Assembly (NCBI GenBank): GCA_910573755.1
Contig: CAJTBO010000030.1
Location: 1-57,561, forward strand
Length of the DNA stretch: 57,561 nt
Source: Lachnospiraceae bacterium
GTDB taxonomy: Bacteria > Bacillota > Clostridia > Lachnospirales > Lachnospiraceae
Direction of reading: 5' to 3'
A program made the position numbers and the translations under genes. Below, one piece after another: positions 8,132-16,238 of this stretch. The notes under the pieces were generated by a model. It was not told where the DNA came from, did no database searches, and saw nothing but the letters and a program-made list of their open reading frames with translations. Position 1 is the first letter of the stretch. The number at the start of each line of letters is the position of its first letter.

Positions 8132-8408
8132 GTGCGCCATGGGCGGCTCTAACGGGTGTAAGTTCCGAACATGCCCGGGGAGTGGGAAATGTAAAAGCAG
8201 AGTAGATGGCTTCCGTCCGGCCAGATGTGCACAGCAGGCAGTCACTAAGGCATTAGAGATGATGAATGATGGACACAGCCGGATTATAGACGTTGACCCT
8301 GCAAAGTTCTTTGATACTGTAAACCATGACAAGCTGATGACTATTTTGGGCAGGACTATCAAGGACGGCGATTTGAGAACGGTCAAAAACCTGCCGGATA
8401 GAAAATAG
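8132..8408 (+). pseudogene. Deleted group II intron with reverse-transcriptase fragment
   Basis: GTGCGCCATGGGCGG at 8132 resembles the 5-prime end of bacterial group II introns and is followed by a typical GGGTGTAAG segment. From about 8210 the frame reads GFRPARCAQQAVTKALEMMN, then DVDPAKFFDTVNHDKLMTILG, the core of group II intron-encoded reverse transcriptases (LtrA-like). Nearly all of the ribozyme, most of the RT and the whole maturase region are missing, so this is a deletion remnant. The 7874-8088 stretch before it holds no gene that I can see. Confidence 0.8.
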
Positions 8409-8409
8409 C

Positions 8410-8438
8410 TTGACACATAAATCCTACAAATGTAATAT
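8410..8438 (+). promoter_or_regulatory. Promoter of the class D beta-lactamase gene with BlaI/CopY-type operator
   Basis: TTGACA (8410-8415) and TAATAT (8433-8438) have a 17-base spacer. The palindrome TACAAATGTA (8425-8434) overlaps the -10 box and matches TACA-N2-TGTA, the core bound by repressors of the BlaI/MecI/CopY family. A looser half site (ATACAT) lies just downstream. No blaI or blaR1 gene is in the window, so the regulator would act from elsewhere. Confidence 0.7.
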
Positions 8439-8521
8439 TATTTTATACATTGCATTCCTGACAGAGATTTTAAAAATATTAAAATATTATATGATGATCA
8501 GGAAAACAGACAGGAAAAAGG

Positions 8522-8657
8522 GAGCTATTGGAAGATAACAGGCAGGGAAGAAAGAGAGCTATTGGAAGATAACAGGCAGGGAAGAAAGAGAGCTATTGGA
8601 AGATAACAGGCAGGAAAAAGAGGGCTATTGGAAGATAACAGGCAGAAAAAAAGAAAG
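8522..8657 (+). repeat. 34-bp tandem repeat in the leader of the beta-lactamase gene
   Basis: Units starting GAGCTATTGGAAGATAACAG begin at 8522, 8556 and 8590, with a fourth, slightly changed copy near 8623 and a decayed fifth running into the ribosome site. Each carries AGGCAGG-like purine tracts resembling Shine-Dalgarno sequence. There is no start codon in frame with them, so they appear to be untranslated leader. Confidence 0.85.
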
Positions 8658-8683
8658 CTGTCAGAAGAAAACAGGAGGTAATG

Positions 8684-9769
8684 ATGAAAAGAAAGGGCAA
8701 TCATTTTAAAGTGATATGCGGGTTCTTTTTATGTGCAGTTATTCTAACAGGCTGTTCCGGCGGCCATCAGGCGGCAGAAGAAATTTCCGTAGAAGACGGG
8801 AGAGAAGAGCCGAAGGAAGGAATAGCGGATGCGGGAAAAACGGATACAGGAAAAACGGAAGAAACAGAAACGGGGAATCGGGAGGCAGAGCCGAAGAGCG
8901 CTTCTATAGAGGCAGACAGAGAGGCTTCCAAGAAGGATATTGTGATGGAACAGGGAATGATCACTCCGGAGGTCATCAGCACAGACTGGTCGGAATATTT
9001 CAACGGGCTGAACGGGACGGCAGTTATATATGACGCTGCCCACGGAAAATATGCAATATATAATGATGGTCCTGCGTTGGAGAGAAGGTCTCCATGCTCC
9101 ACGTTTAAGATCGTTTCCTCCCTGATCGCACTGGAAAACGGCATTATCATACCGGAGGATTCCACCCGGGTGTGGAGCGGTGAGATATTCTGGAATGAAG
9201 ACTGGAATAAAGATATTGATTTCGGGGAAGCATTCCGCACTTCCTGCGTATGGTATTACAGACAGGTCATAGATGATATCGGAGAGGATATGATGCAGAA
9301 AGAACTGGATAAACTGCAGTACGGCAACAGTGATATTTCCGACTGGGAGGGGAGGCTGAACACAAACAATAATAACCGGGCTTTAACCGGTTTTTGGCTC
9401 GAATCGTCTTTAGGGATATCCCCTAAGGAACAGACGGAGGTAATGGAACATATCTTTGGCGAGGATTCGGATTATTCAGAAAAAACGCTGGATGAGTTGA
9501 AGCGGGTCATGCTGGTATCGGAACAGGAGCGGGAAGATATTTCCATATACGGGAAGACAGGAATGGGAAAAGCCGGGGGCGTTGTCGTCGACGCATGGTT
9601 TACCGGATTCGCGGAAAGCACGGAGGGGAAGATATACTTTTGTGTGCATCTTGGAAGAACAGACGGCATGAATGTATCCAGCGCGGGGGCAAAGGAGATC
9701 GCGCTTCAAATCGTGTCGGACTATTATGAGGAAGAAGCCGAAGAATGGACTGATACAAAAAGCGGATAA
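8684..9769 (+). CDS. Class D (OXA-type) beta-lactamase-like lipoprotein
   Basis: The protein (361 aa from ATG 8684; ATG 8681 would sit too close to AGGAGG) starts with a lipoprotein signal ending in LTGC, so it should be anchored to the outer face of the membrane. A Glu/Lys/Thr-rich linker of about 70 residues leads to a penicillin-binding domain. The class D motifs are present, counting from ATG 8681: STFK (140-143, catalytic Ser and carbamylated Lys), SCV (188-190), YGN (214-216), WLESSL (omega-loop Trp, 239-244) and KTG (292-294). It should hydrolyse or bind beta-lactams, like the intrinsic class D enzymes of clostridia; the spectrum cannot be predicted. The BlaI-type operator upstream supports induced expression. 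A BlaR1-like sensor role is unlikely because there are no extra membrane segments. Confidence 0.88.
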   Translation: MKRKGNHFKVICGFFLCAVILTGCSGGHQAAEEISVEDGREEPKEGIADAGKTDTGKTEETETGNREAEPKSASIEADREASKKDIVMEQGMITPEVISTDWSEYFNGLNGTAVIYDAAHGKYAIYNDGPALERRSPCSTFKIVSSLIALENGIIIPEDSTRVWSGEIFWNEDWNKDIDFGEAFRTSCVWYYRQVIDDIGEDMMQKELDKLQYGNSDISDWEGRLNTNNNNRALTGFWLESSLGISPKEQTEVMEHIFGEDSDYSEKTLDELKRVMLVSEQEREDISIYGKTGMGKAGGVVVDAWFTGFAESTEGKIYFCVHLGRTDGMNVSSAGAKEIALQIVSDYYEEEAEEWTDTKSG

Positions 9770-9786
9770 AGTTGCAGGCGGATTGA

Positions 9787-9815
9787 TTGATACCGGCTGT
9801 AAAAAATGTTAAAAT
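9787..9815 (+). promoter_or_regulatory. Probable promoter of the DHH phosphoesterase gene
   Basis: TTGATA (9787-9792) and TAAAAT (9810-9815) are 17 bases apart and lie about 40 bases before the gene's ribosome site. Confidence 0.5.
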
Positions 9816-9857
9816 GTTGTATATTTTATATGTATTATACAAAGGAGAAGGATTACG

Positions 9858-10847
9858 ATGAGTGATTTTCCTGATTTAGTGGAATTATGCAAAGGACACA
9901 ATATTTACATCCAGACACACAATTTTCCGGACCCGGACGCGATCGCTTCTGCTTACGGGCTTCAGAAACTGCTGCTTTTTTATGAGATACCTTCAACGCT
10001 CTGTTATGACGGCAGAATCGATAAACTAAGCGCGTCGAAGATGCTGGAGGTATTTCAGATACAGATGCTGTCTTATGAAAGCCTGCTGCCGGATATGCAA
10101 AAGGACGATTATATCATATGTGTGGATTCCCAGAAGCACAGCGGTAATGTTACTGATTTTGTGGGGGATGAGGTGGCATGTATCGACCATCACCCTACCT
10201 TTGTACAGATGGATTATCGATATCAGGATATCCGCATTACGGGAGCGTGTGCTACTTTGATTGCTGAGTATTATAAGAAAGCGGGAAAGGAGCCGGACCG
10301 CGATACGGCGACAGCGCTTCTTTACGGATTAAAGATGGATACACTGCAGTTCACGAGAGGGGTGACAGGGGCTGACATTAAGATGTTTGAATTTCTGTTT
10401 CAATACTGTGATCAGGAAAAACTGGCAGATTTAGAGAGAAATAATATGGAGTTTGACGATCTGAAGGCATACGGCGCGGCGATCGAGAGCATAGAACTCT
10501 ATGATAAAACAGGATTTTCCTGTATTCCGTTTTCCTGTCCTGATGCGTTGATCGCGATACTTTCGGATTTTATCCTTGCGTTGATTGAGGTGGAGGTTGC
10601 GGTTGTATTTTCTTACAGAGAGGACGGGATAAAGCTTTCCGTGCGCTCTGAAGATCCGAAGATTCATGCGGGAGATATGATCCATGATGCTCTTCTGGGT
10701 ATAGGAAACGGCGGCGGACATGCCTCTATGGCGGGAGGGCTGATCAAAAAGGAGAATGTGGGAGCGCTGGGGCGTTATCCGAAGGATGCGGTCAGAAATC
10801 TGTTTTTAAAAGTATTAGAAGGAAAAGAGGCAGTACATGTTGAATAA
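9858..10847 (+). CDS. DHH-family phosphoesterase (NrnA-like)
   Basis: The 329-residue protein has the DHH-DHHA1 plan. The N-terminal motif THNFPDPDAIASAYG supplies metal-binding aspartates, CIDHHP is the DHH signature, and GNGGGHASMAGG near the end is the DHHA1 substrate loop. Members of the NrnA group degrade nanoRNAs, dephosphorylate 3-prime-phosphoadenosine 5-prime-phosphate or cleave linear dinucleotides, all as cytosolic Mn-dependent enzymes; which substrate applies here cannot be told. It lacks the membrane and PAS parts of GdpP. It is followed after 23 bases by a response regulator, so co-transcription with the two-component system is possible. The start has AAGGAGAAGG upstream. Confidence 0.85.
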   Translation: MSDFPDLVELCKGHNIYIQTHNFPDPDAIASAYGLQKLLLFYEIPSTLCYDGRIDKLSASKMLEVFQIQMLSYESLLPDMQKDDYIICVDSQKHSGNVTDFVGDEVACIDHHPTFVQMDYRYQDIRITGACATLIAEYYKKAGKEPDRDTATALLYGLKMDTLQFTRGVTGADIKMFEFLFQYCDQEKLADLERNNMEFDDLKAYGAAIESIELYDKTGFSCIPFSCPDALIAILSDFILALIEVEVAVVFSYREDGIKLSVRSEDPKIHAGDMIHDALLGIGNGGGHASMAGGLIKKENVGALGRYPKDAVRNLFLKVLEGKEAVHVE

Positions 10848-10870
10848 AAATATGCAGGGAGGATACCGGA

Positions 10871-11548
10871 ATGCGCATTCTGATCGCTGAGGATGAATCA
10901 GAACTTGCAAAGGGGTTAAAGTTTTTGCTGGAAAAGAATAAATTCTCTGTGGACATAGCCGCTGACGGGGCGGAGGCGCTGGATTATTTTTGCGGCGGGA
11001 ATTACGACGTTATTATACTGGATATTATGATGCCGAAGATGAACGGGCTGGAGGTTTTAAGGAGCATCAGAAGGACGGGGGCAAATGTGCCGATCCTGAT
11101 GCTGACGGCTAAAGCGGAGATCGAGGACCGGGTGGCAGGGCTGGAGGCTGGAGCGGATGATTATCTGCCGAAGCCGTTTGCGAGCCGGGAGTTTATTGCC
11201 AGGGTAAAGGCGCTTTCGCGCAGGAATACGGGATACGCGGAGCAGCTTTTATCCTTCGGGGATGTAAAGCTGGACTGTAACCGGTATGAACTTATCTGCG
11301 GGAAAGAAAAGATACGACTGAACAATAAGGAGTTCCAGCTGATGGAACTGTTCATGCGGCATCCGCATTTTGTATTTTCAGCAAATCATCTGATGGACAG
11401 AATCTGGGGGCAGGATTCCGAATCGGATATCAGCGTGGTCTGGACTTATATCGGGTTTATCCGGAAGAGGCTGAAACAGGTTAATGGCGGCATTGAGATC
11501 AGGACTGTCCGCGGCGCGGGATATTCACTGGAGGAGGAGGCATGCTGA
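10871..11548 (+). CDS. OmpR/PhoB-family response regulator
   Basis: This 225-residue protein has a receiver domain in residues 1-115 with the acidic pocket (AEDE), phosphoacceptor Asp51 in VIILDIMMPKMNG and the conserved Lys in DYLPKPF. The C-terminal winged helix (about 128-225, ending RTVRGAGYSLEEE) is of the OmpR type. It overlaps the start of the sensor kinase by 7 bases, so the pair is translated together. The targets are unknown. The nearby VTC-DUF4956-CotH cluster is a plausible one by position only. Confidence 0.93.
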   Translation: MRILIAEDESELAKGLKFLLEKNKFSVDIAADGAEALDYFCGGNYDVIILDIMMPKMNGLEVLRSIRRTGANVPILMLTAKAEIEDRVAGLEAGADDYLPKPFASREFIARVKALSRRNTGYAEQLLSFGDVKLDCNRYELICGKEKIRLNNKEFQLMELFMRHPHFVFSANHLMDRIWGQDSESDISVVWTYIGFIRKRLKQVNGGIEIRTVRGAGYSLEEEAC

Positions 11549-12765
11549 AGAAGATGCGGAGGCGGTTCATGTTATCCGCAATGGCGGCTTTCGGAGCGGT
11601 GATGCTGGTAATCGTCATCGGGATCAATGCGGTGAATTATGCGCAGACCAGATCCGTGCAGGATGATTTGATCCGGAATCTGTTGGAGTATGAGCAAAGG
11701 GCCCTGACGGAGCCGAAAAAACCGCGGCCGCCTATCGGGGAGATGCCGGGACGGGGACCGGAGGATGAGTTTACGACCCGGTTTTTTACGGTACACTGCG
11801 ATCTGTCCGGGGAAGTTAAGGGGATTTCCAGAGACCATATTTCTTCGGTGGATGAAGAAACGGCGAAAGCCTATACGGAAAAGATACTTCTGAAAGGGAA
11901 GGAAAAAGGATACTACGGAGAATATCGTTATCAGGTAAAGACGGATGCGTCCGGGATCACGGTTTTGTTTTTAAACGTTGCGAAAGATATGCAGTTTATG
12001 AGGACGCTGCTATTGGTGTCTTTGGTCATAGGGGTCTGCAGTTTTCTGGTTGTTTTTGTCCTGATCTTCGTTTTTTCCGGATATGCGGTGCGGCCCTATA
12101 TCAAAAATATAGAGCGGCAGAAGAGGTTTATTACGGATGCGGGGCATGAACTGAAGACGCCGATCACTTCCATTGTGACCAGTGCGGATATCGCGGCGAT
12201 GGAGCATGAGGGCGATGAATGGATCGCCAATATTCAGAAGCAGAGCGCACGGCTGTCGAAGCTGGTGGGGAATCTTGTGGCGCTGTCAAGGCTGGATGAG
12301 GAGATGCCTTTTCCGGAAAAGGATACGTTTTCCCTGAGCGATGCGGCGTGGGAGAGCGCGGAGCCCTTTGCGGTCATCGCAAAGGCGGAAGGAAAGAAAT
12401 ACAGGCAGAATATAGAGGAAAATCTGGCATTGTACGGGGAGCGGAATGCCGTGCAGCAGATGCTGTCCATTCTGCTGGATAATGCGGTGAAGTATTCTGA
12501 CAGAGGCGGGGAGATCCGATTGGATATTTACCGCAGGAAGAAAAAAATTTATATAGAAGTATTTAATACCTGTGATCTGCCGGATGTTTCCGAGTTGGAG
12601 AGGGTGTTTGACCGGTTTTACCGTCTGGATGAATCCAGATCGGCGGCCGGTGGCGGAACGGGGATCGGGCTGTCCATGGCGCAGGCTATCGCGGAAAATC
12701 ACGGCGGCAGGATCGAGGTAAAAAGTCAGAGCGGGAAGACGATCCGGTTCAGGGCTGTTTTGTAA
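11542..12765 (+). CDS. Sensor histidine kinase
   Basis: The 407-residue kinase has one N-terminal membrane segment (about 10-30), an extracytoplasmic sensor region of about 120 residues with a Pro-rich stretch, and a second membrane segment (about 155-180). No clear HAMP is visible before the HisKA domain with His202 in DAGHELKTPITS. The ATPase domain shows the N box (ILLDNAVKYSD), the F-like segment FDRFYRLDESR and GTGIGLSMAQAIAENHGG. It should phosphorylate the upstream regulator in response to an unknown envelope signal. A terminator hairpin at 12770-12795 ends the unit. Confidence 0.92.
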   Translation: MLKKMRRRFMLSAMAAFGAVMLVIVIGINAVNYAQTRSVQDDLIRNLLEYEQRALTEPKKPRPPIGEMPGRGPEDEFTTRFFTVHCDLSGEVKGISRDHISSVDEETAKAYTEKILLKGKEKGYYGEYRYQVKTDASGITVLFLNVAKDMQFMRTLLLVSLVIGVCSFLVVFVLIFVFSGYAVRPYIKNIERQKRFITDAGHELKTPITSIVTSADIAAMEHEGDEWIANIQKQSARLSKLVGNLVALSRLDEEMPFPEKDTFSLSDAAWESAEPFAVIAKAEGKKYRQNIEENLALYGERNAVQQMLSILLDNAVKYSDRGGEIRLDIYRRKKKIYIEVFNTCDLPDVSELERVFDRFYRLDESRSAAGGGTGIGLSMAQAIAENHGGRIEVKSQSGKTIRFRAVL

Positions 12766-12769
12766 AGAG

Positions 12770-12795
12770 GCATCGGGGTATCCGGTGCTTTTTTC
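12770..12795 (+). terminator. Terminator of the two-component operon
   Basis: GCATCGG (12770-12776) pairs with CCGGTGC (12782-12788) around GGTAT, followed directly by six T residues. Confidence 0.8.
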
Positions 12796-12835
12796 ACGAA
12801 AAATACACAGACTATTTTAAGTACATTTCAGGTGG

Positions 12836-12960
12836 CTTTCTTATACTTTTTCCGTGCACCGGAAGTAACGGAAAAGGATAAGAAAGCTTTTTTGTGCCGG
12901 AAGTAAGGGAAAAGGTATAAGAAGGTTTTCTATGTACCGGGAGTAACAAAAAGTCGAATG
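12836..12960 (+). repeat. Long hairpin plus direct repeats before the VTC gene
   Basis: CTTTCTTATACTTTTTCCGT (12836-12855) is nearly fully complementary to the segment at 12868-12886 and gives a stem of about 19 bp followed by CTTTTTT, so it could be a terminator or attenuator. The right arm is then repeated with changes: the unit CCGGAAGTAA-CGGAAAAGG-ATAAGAA recurs near 12897, and a third, shorter copy (ACCGGGAGTAAC) lies near 12937. Confidence 0.7.
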
Positions 12961-12991
12961 TGACAGGAAGGGATTATTAAAGGGGCATCAA

Positions 12992-13684
12992 ATGGAACAG
13001 AAAGAGCATTTCCGTCATGAACTGAAATATCGGATTGCATATCCGCAGTATCAGGAACTGCGGAGCCGCCTGAGGACAGTCATGCGGCCGGACCTGCATA
13101 CAGGAGCTGACGGCAGGTATCTGATCCGGAGTATTTATTTTGACAATTACAAAGATAAAGCCCTGCAGGAGAAAACGGAGGGCGTCGCCAGACGGGAAAA
13201 ATTCAGGATCAGATATTATAATGACGATTTTTCATTTATCGTACTGGAAAAGAAAAGGAAGGATAATAATCTTTGCTTAAAGTTTGATGCAGAGATCACC
13301 GAGGAGGAGTGCCGGCAGTTGCTGGAGGGCAGTCTGAACTGGATGAGAGGACATCCGTCAGAGCTGGTGCGGGAACTGTATGTAAAGATGCATACGCAGA
13401 TGCTGCGGCCGAGGGTGCTGGTATCCTATGTACGAGAGCCTTATATTTACAGGGCAGGGAATGTCAGGGTGACATTCGATTCTCAGGTCAGGACAACACT
13501 GTATCACAGAAGGTTTCTGGAGGAGAAGGTGATTGATATCAGTGCTTTTGATGAATCGCGGGATATGATACTGGAAGTCAAGTATGATGCTTTTTTGCCG
13601 GAGGTGGTACGGGGAATGCTTCAGACCGGTGTGATGCGGCAGGAGGCGTTTTCCAAATATGCGGCATGCAGAAGATTTGGGTAG
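12992..13684 (+). CDS. VTC-domain protein (probable polyphosphate polymerase)
   Basis: The 230-residue protein is a single VTC domain. Its basic tunnel residues are visible in the order RHELKYRI, LIRSIYFDN, REKFRIRYYN, LEKKRK and ILEVKYDAFLPE. In the family these line a channel that binds polyphosphate and ATP, and characterised members make polyphosphate. Bacterial copies next to DUF4956 and CotH genes are common and their product is not settled. The protein is soluble, so it would act in the cytoplasm, perhaps at the membrane with the DUF4956 protein encoded about 100 bases downstream. A hairpin in the leader may modulate expression. Confidence 0.87.
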   Translation: MEQKEHFRHELKYRIAYPQYQELRSRLRTVMRPDLHTGADGRYLIRSIYFDNYKDKALQEKTEGVARREKFRIRYYNDDFSFIVLEKKRKDNNLCLKFDAEITEEECRQLLEGSLNWMRGHPSELVRELYVKMHTQMLRPRVLVSYVREPYIYRAGNVRVTFDSQVRTTLYHRRFLEEKVIDISAFDESRDMILEVKYDAFLPEVVRGMLQTGVMRQEAFSKYAACRRFG

Positions 13685-13700
13685 GAATCAGGAGGGCGGA

Positions 13701-13778
13701 TGCAGTGGAAGGGCGTCTGCGGAACTGGAAAACGGCAGATGTACTGGAAGGGTATCTGCGGAACTGGAATAGGAGGAC
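13701..13778 (+). repeat. 39-bp imperfect tandem repeat before the DUF4956 gene
   Basis: TCTGCGGAACTGGAA occurs at 13716 and again at 13755, a period of 39 bases, each preceded by GTGGAAGGG or CTGGAAGGG. GCAGAT and ATCTGC inside it can pair. The repeat runs straight into the ribosome site (AATAGGAGGACA). The same GCGGAACTGGAATAG string ends the hairpin repeat before typA at 39.9 kb. Confidence 0.75.
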
Positions 13779-13785
13779 ATAATTC

Positions 13786-14457
13786 ATGACATTTAATGAC
13801 ATTTTTAAATCCGGCTTTCTGGAGAATATTACGGAGTTTTCAGCGGTGGATACGCTGATCGGGATGTTGTTTGCGCTTGTGATCGGGCTGTTTGTGTTTA
13901 TGGTGTACAAAAAGACATTCAATGGCGTGATGTATTCCAGCGGATTTTCGCTGACGCTTGTCGGGCTTGCCCTTGTGACAACACTGATCATCATGGCGGT
14001 GACATCCAATGTGGTGCTTTCCCTCGGAATGGTCGGCGCGCTTTCGATTGTCCGGTTTCGGGCGGCAATCAAGGAACCGATGGAGATCGTGTATCTGTTC
14101 TGGGCGATCGCGGCAGGGATTGTGATAGGGGCCGGGATGATTCCGCTTGCCGTGATCGGTTCTGCGATCATAGGGGTGGTACTGATCCTTTTTGCGAATC
14201 GTAAGGTGCATGAAAATCCTTATATCCTGATCATGAACTGCACGGATGAAGGGGCGGAAGAAACGGCGTTGAATCTGACGGAAAAGGCGGTGGAACGGTT
14301 TGTGGTGAAATCCAAGACGGTAAATGCGGGAGGGATCGAGCTGACTGCGGAGATCCGGATGAAGGATGCGGAAACTTCCTTTGTCAACAGGCTGGGAGAT
14401 ATCGACGGAGTGAGTGATGTGACGCTGGTAAGCTACAACGGGGAGTATATGTCCTGA
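13786..14457 (+). CDS. DUF4956-family membrane protein
   Basis: The 223-residue protein has three to four membrane segments in residues 20-140. The central segment holds GMVGALSIVRFRAAIKEP, the family signature that places charged residues next to a membrane helix. A cytoplasmic domain of about 80 residues follows. The family has no settled function but is repeatedly found beside VTC and CotH genes, as here, so it probably forms the membrane part of that system. The start at 13786 follows AGGAGG. The gene ends 14 bases before cotH. Confidence 0.87.
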   Translation: MTFNDIFKSGFLENITEFSAVDTLIGMLFALVIGLFVFMVYKKTFNGVMYSSGFSLTLVGLALVTTLIIMAVTSNVVLSLGMVGALSIVRFRAAIKEPMEIVYLFWAIAAGIVIGAGMIPLAVIGSAIIGVVLILFANRKVHENPYILIMNCTDEGAEETALNLTEKAVERFVVKSKTVNAGGIELTAEIRMKDAETSFVNRLGDIDGVSDVTLVSYNGEYMS

Positions 14458-14471
14458 GGAAGGAGGTATAT

Positions 14472-15986
14472 ATGATTACCCATAGAAATATAACAGGAGT
14501 TGTCGGCAGCCTGATGGCGGCAGCGGTTCTGGCCTGCTTTGTTGTGATGGCATTTCCGCAGAAGGCGGTAGAAACACTGGGCGGAAATGCGATAGCCATG
14601 GAGTATGAATCGGAGCTATTTGACACGGATCAAATCATTCAGATCGATATTCAGATGGAAGAGGCGGACTGGGAGGAGATGCTGGCTGAGGCGATGGCAG
14701 AGGAGTATTATGCCTGCGATGTTGTGATAAACGGTTGGAAGATCTGTAATGTGGGAATACGGCCGAAGGGGAATACCAGTCTGTCATCTATTGCCTCAGA
14801 CCCTGATACAGACAGATTTTCGCTGAAACTGGAATTTGACCATTATACGAAGGGTCAGACCTGTTTCGGGCTTGATAAACTGATCCTGAATAATAATTAT
14901 GCGGATGCGACCAATATGAAGGAGGCAATCGTATACGATATGTATCAGTATCTGGGAGCGGACGCGTCGCTGTACAATTATGCGGAGATATCGGTGAACG
15001 GAGTATATTGGGGAGTATATCTGGCGCTTGAGGCTGTAGAGGAAAGTTTTTTGCTGCGAAATTATGGTACGGAGGACGGAGAACTCTATAAGCCGGAAAA
15101 TATGGACGGAGAGCGAAACGGGCAGGAGAGGCCGGAAGGAGAAGCGCCGTTCGGAGGCGGGATGCCGGAGCCCCCGGAAGAAGAGGCGCCGTTCGGAGGT
15201 TTTTCTAAGGACAATGGAGGCGCGGACCTGAATTATACGGATGACGCGATGGAAAGCTATTCCGTGATATGGGACGGAGAAGTGACAGATGCCACTGATC
15301 AGGATCACCGCAGGGTTGTCACAGCCCTGAAAAATATAAGTGAAGGAACAGATTTAGAGAACTATCTGGATGTGGACAATGTGCTGAAATATATGGCAGT
15401 GCACACATTTTCCGTGAATATGGACAGTCTTTCCGGAAATATGACGCACAATTATTATCTGTATGAGCATAACGGACAGTTGAATATCCTTCCCTGGGAT
15501 TATAATCTGGCTTTCGGCGGAATGGGCGCAGGAATGGGAGGAGCGGGCAGAGGACAGCAGGGGCAGGATACAGGCGCTTCGGCTGTGATCAATGATGCCG
15601 TTGACACGCCTTTTCAGGGGACGGAATTTTTCGATGCCCTGCTGGAAAATGAGGAATATCTTTCCCGATACCATGAGTACCTCAGACAGCTTACAGAAGA
15701 GTATGTTTTTGGAGGAAAATTTGAGGAAACCTATCTCCGCATCAGAAGCCGGATCGATGTACTGGTTCAGAATGATCCCACAGCATTTTATTCCTGTGAG
15801 CAATACGAGGCGGGTGCGGCTATGCTTTATCAGACCGTTATGCTGAGAGCGGAAAGCATTCAGGGACAGATAGATGGCGTGATCCCGTCTACGGATGAGG
15901 GGCAGATGGCGGATGATTCTGATCTTATGGATGCATCGGAGATCGATGTGAATGTGATGGGAAGTTTTGAAAAAGGACGGAAATAG
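14472..15986 (+). CDS. CotH-family protein kinase-like protein
   Basis: The 504-residue protein begins with a signal or membrane anchor (residues 8-30), so the rest lies outside the membrane. The CotH fold is recognisable from GIRPKGNTSLS, RFSLKLEFD, the long block LDKLILNNNYADATNMKE, SVNGVYWGVYLALEAVEE, LYKPEN and the metal-binding ILPWDYNLAFGG. CotH of spore formers phosphorylates coat proteins. Non-sporulation members next to VTC and DUF4956 genes have unknown targets. An internal acidic Pro/Gly/Glu-rich insert (about 210-250, repeats of EEAPFGG) and a Gly-rich patch (GGMGAGMGGAGRG) after the metal motif are unusual and probably disordered. A strong terminator follows. Confidence 0.87.
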   Translation: MITHRNITGVVGSLMAAAVLACFVVMAFPQKAVETLGGNAIAMEYESELFDTDQIIQIDIQMEEADWEEMLAEAMAEEYYACDVVINGWKICNVGIRPKGNTSLSSIASDPDTDRFSLKLEFDHYTKGQTCFGLDKLILNNNYADATNMKEAIVYDMYQYLGADASLYNYAEISVNGVYWGVYLALEAVEESFLLRNYGTEDGELYKPENMDGERNGQERPEGEAPFGGGMPEPPEEEAPFGGFSKDNGGADLNYTDDAMESYSVIWDGEVTDATDQDHRRVVTALKNISEGTDLENYLDVDNVLKYMAVHTFSVNMDSLSGNMTHNYYLYEHNGQLNILPWDYNLAFGGMGAGMGGAGRGQQGQDTGASAVINDAVDTPFQGTEFFDALLENEEYLSRYHEYLRQLTEEYVFGGKFEETYLRIRSRIDVLVQNDPTAFYSCEQYEAGAAMLYQTVMLRAESIQGQIDGVIPSTDEGQMADDSDLMDASEIDVNVMGSFEKGRK

Positions 15987-16040
15987 CGGGAAAGAAATAA
16001 TCAAAGAGAAATTAAAAGAGGGGAGTAAAAAGAGAGAAGT

Positions 16041-16081
16041 AAAAAGAGAGAAGCCGGATTTGGATGCGGTTTTTCTCTTTT
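16041..16081 (+). terminator. Terminator of the VTC-DUF4956-CotH unit
   Basis: AAAAAGAGAGAAGCCG pairs with CGGTTTTTCTCTTTT around GATTTGGATG. The T-rich right arm serves as the U tract. Confidence 0.8.
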
Positions 16082-16178
16082 GCGTCTGTCGGCTAATCTG
16101 TAAGGCAAGAAAGAAGAGATGGTTTTTCAGCAGGGGATTTTTCGGAAAGTTTTTTCATAACAGGTGTAATAAACCGCC

Positions 16179-16207
16179 TTGAGTATCGCAGTGACATGTA
16201 GTAGAAT
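16179..16207 (+). promoter_or_regulatory. Probable promoter of recD2
   Basis: TTGAGT (16179-16184) and TAGAAT (16202-16207) with a 17-base spacer lie just before the GTG start at 16239. Confidence 0.5.
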
Positions 16208-16238
16208 GATTTTATAAAATCGAAGTTCGGGGGATATT

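Noticed and set aside
7973-8416. 147-codon minus-strand frame across the group II intron scar
   Set aside because: It mirrors the RT fragment and crosses the terminator hairpin; no family features are seen.
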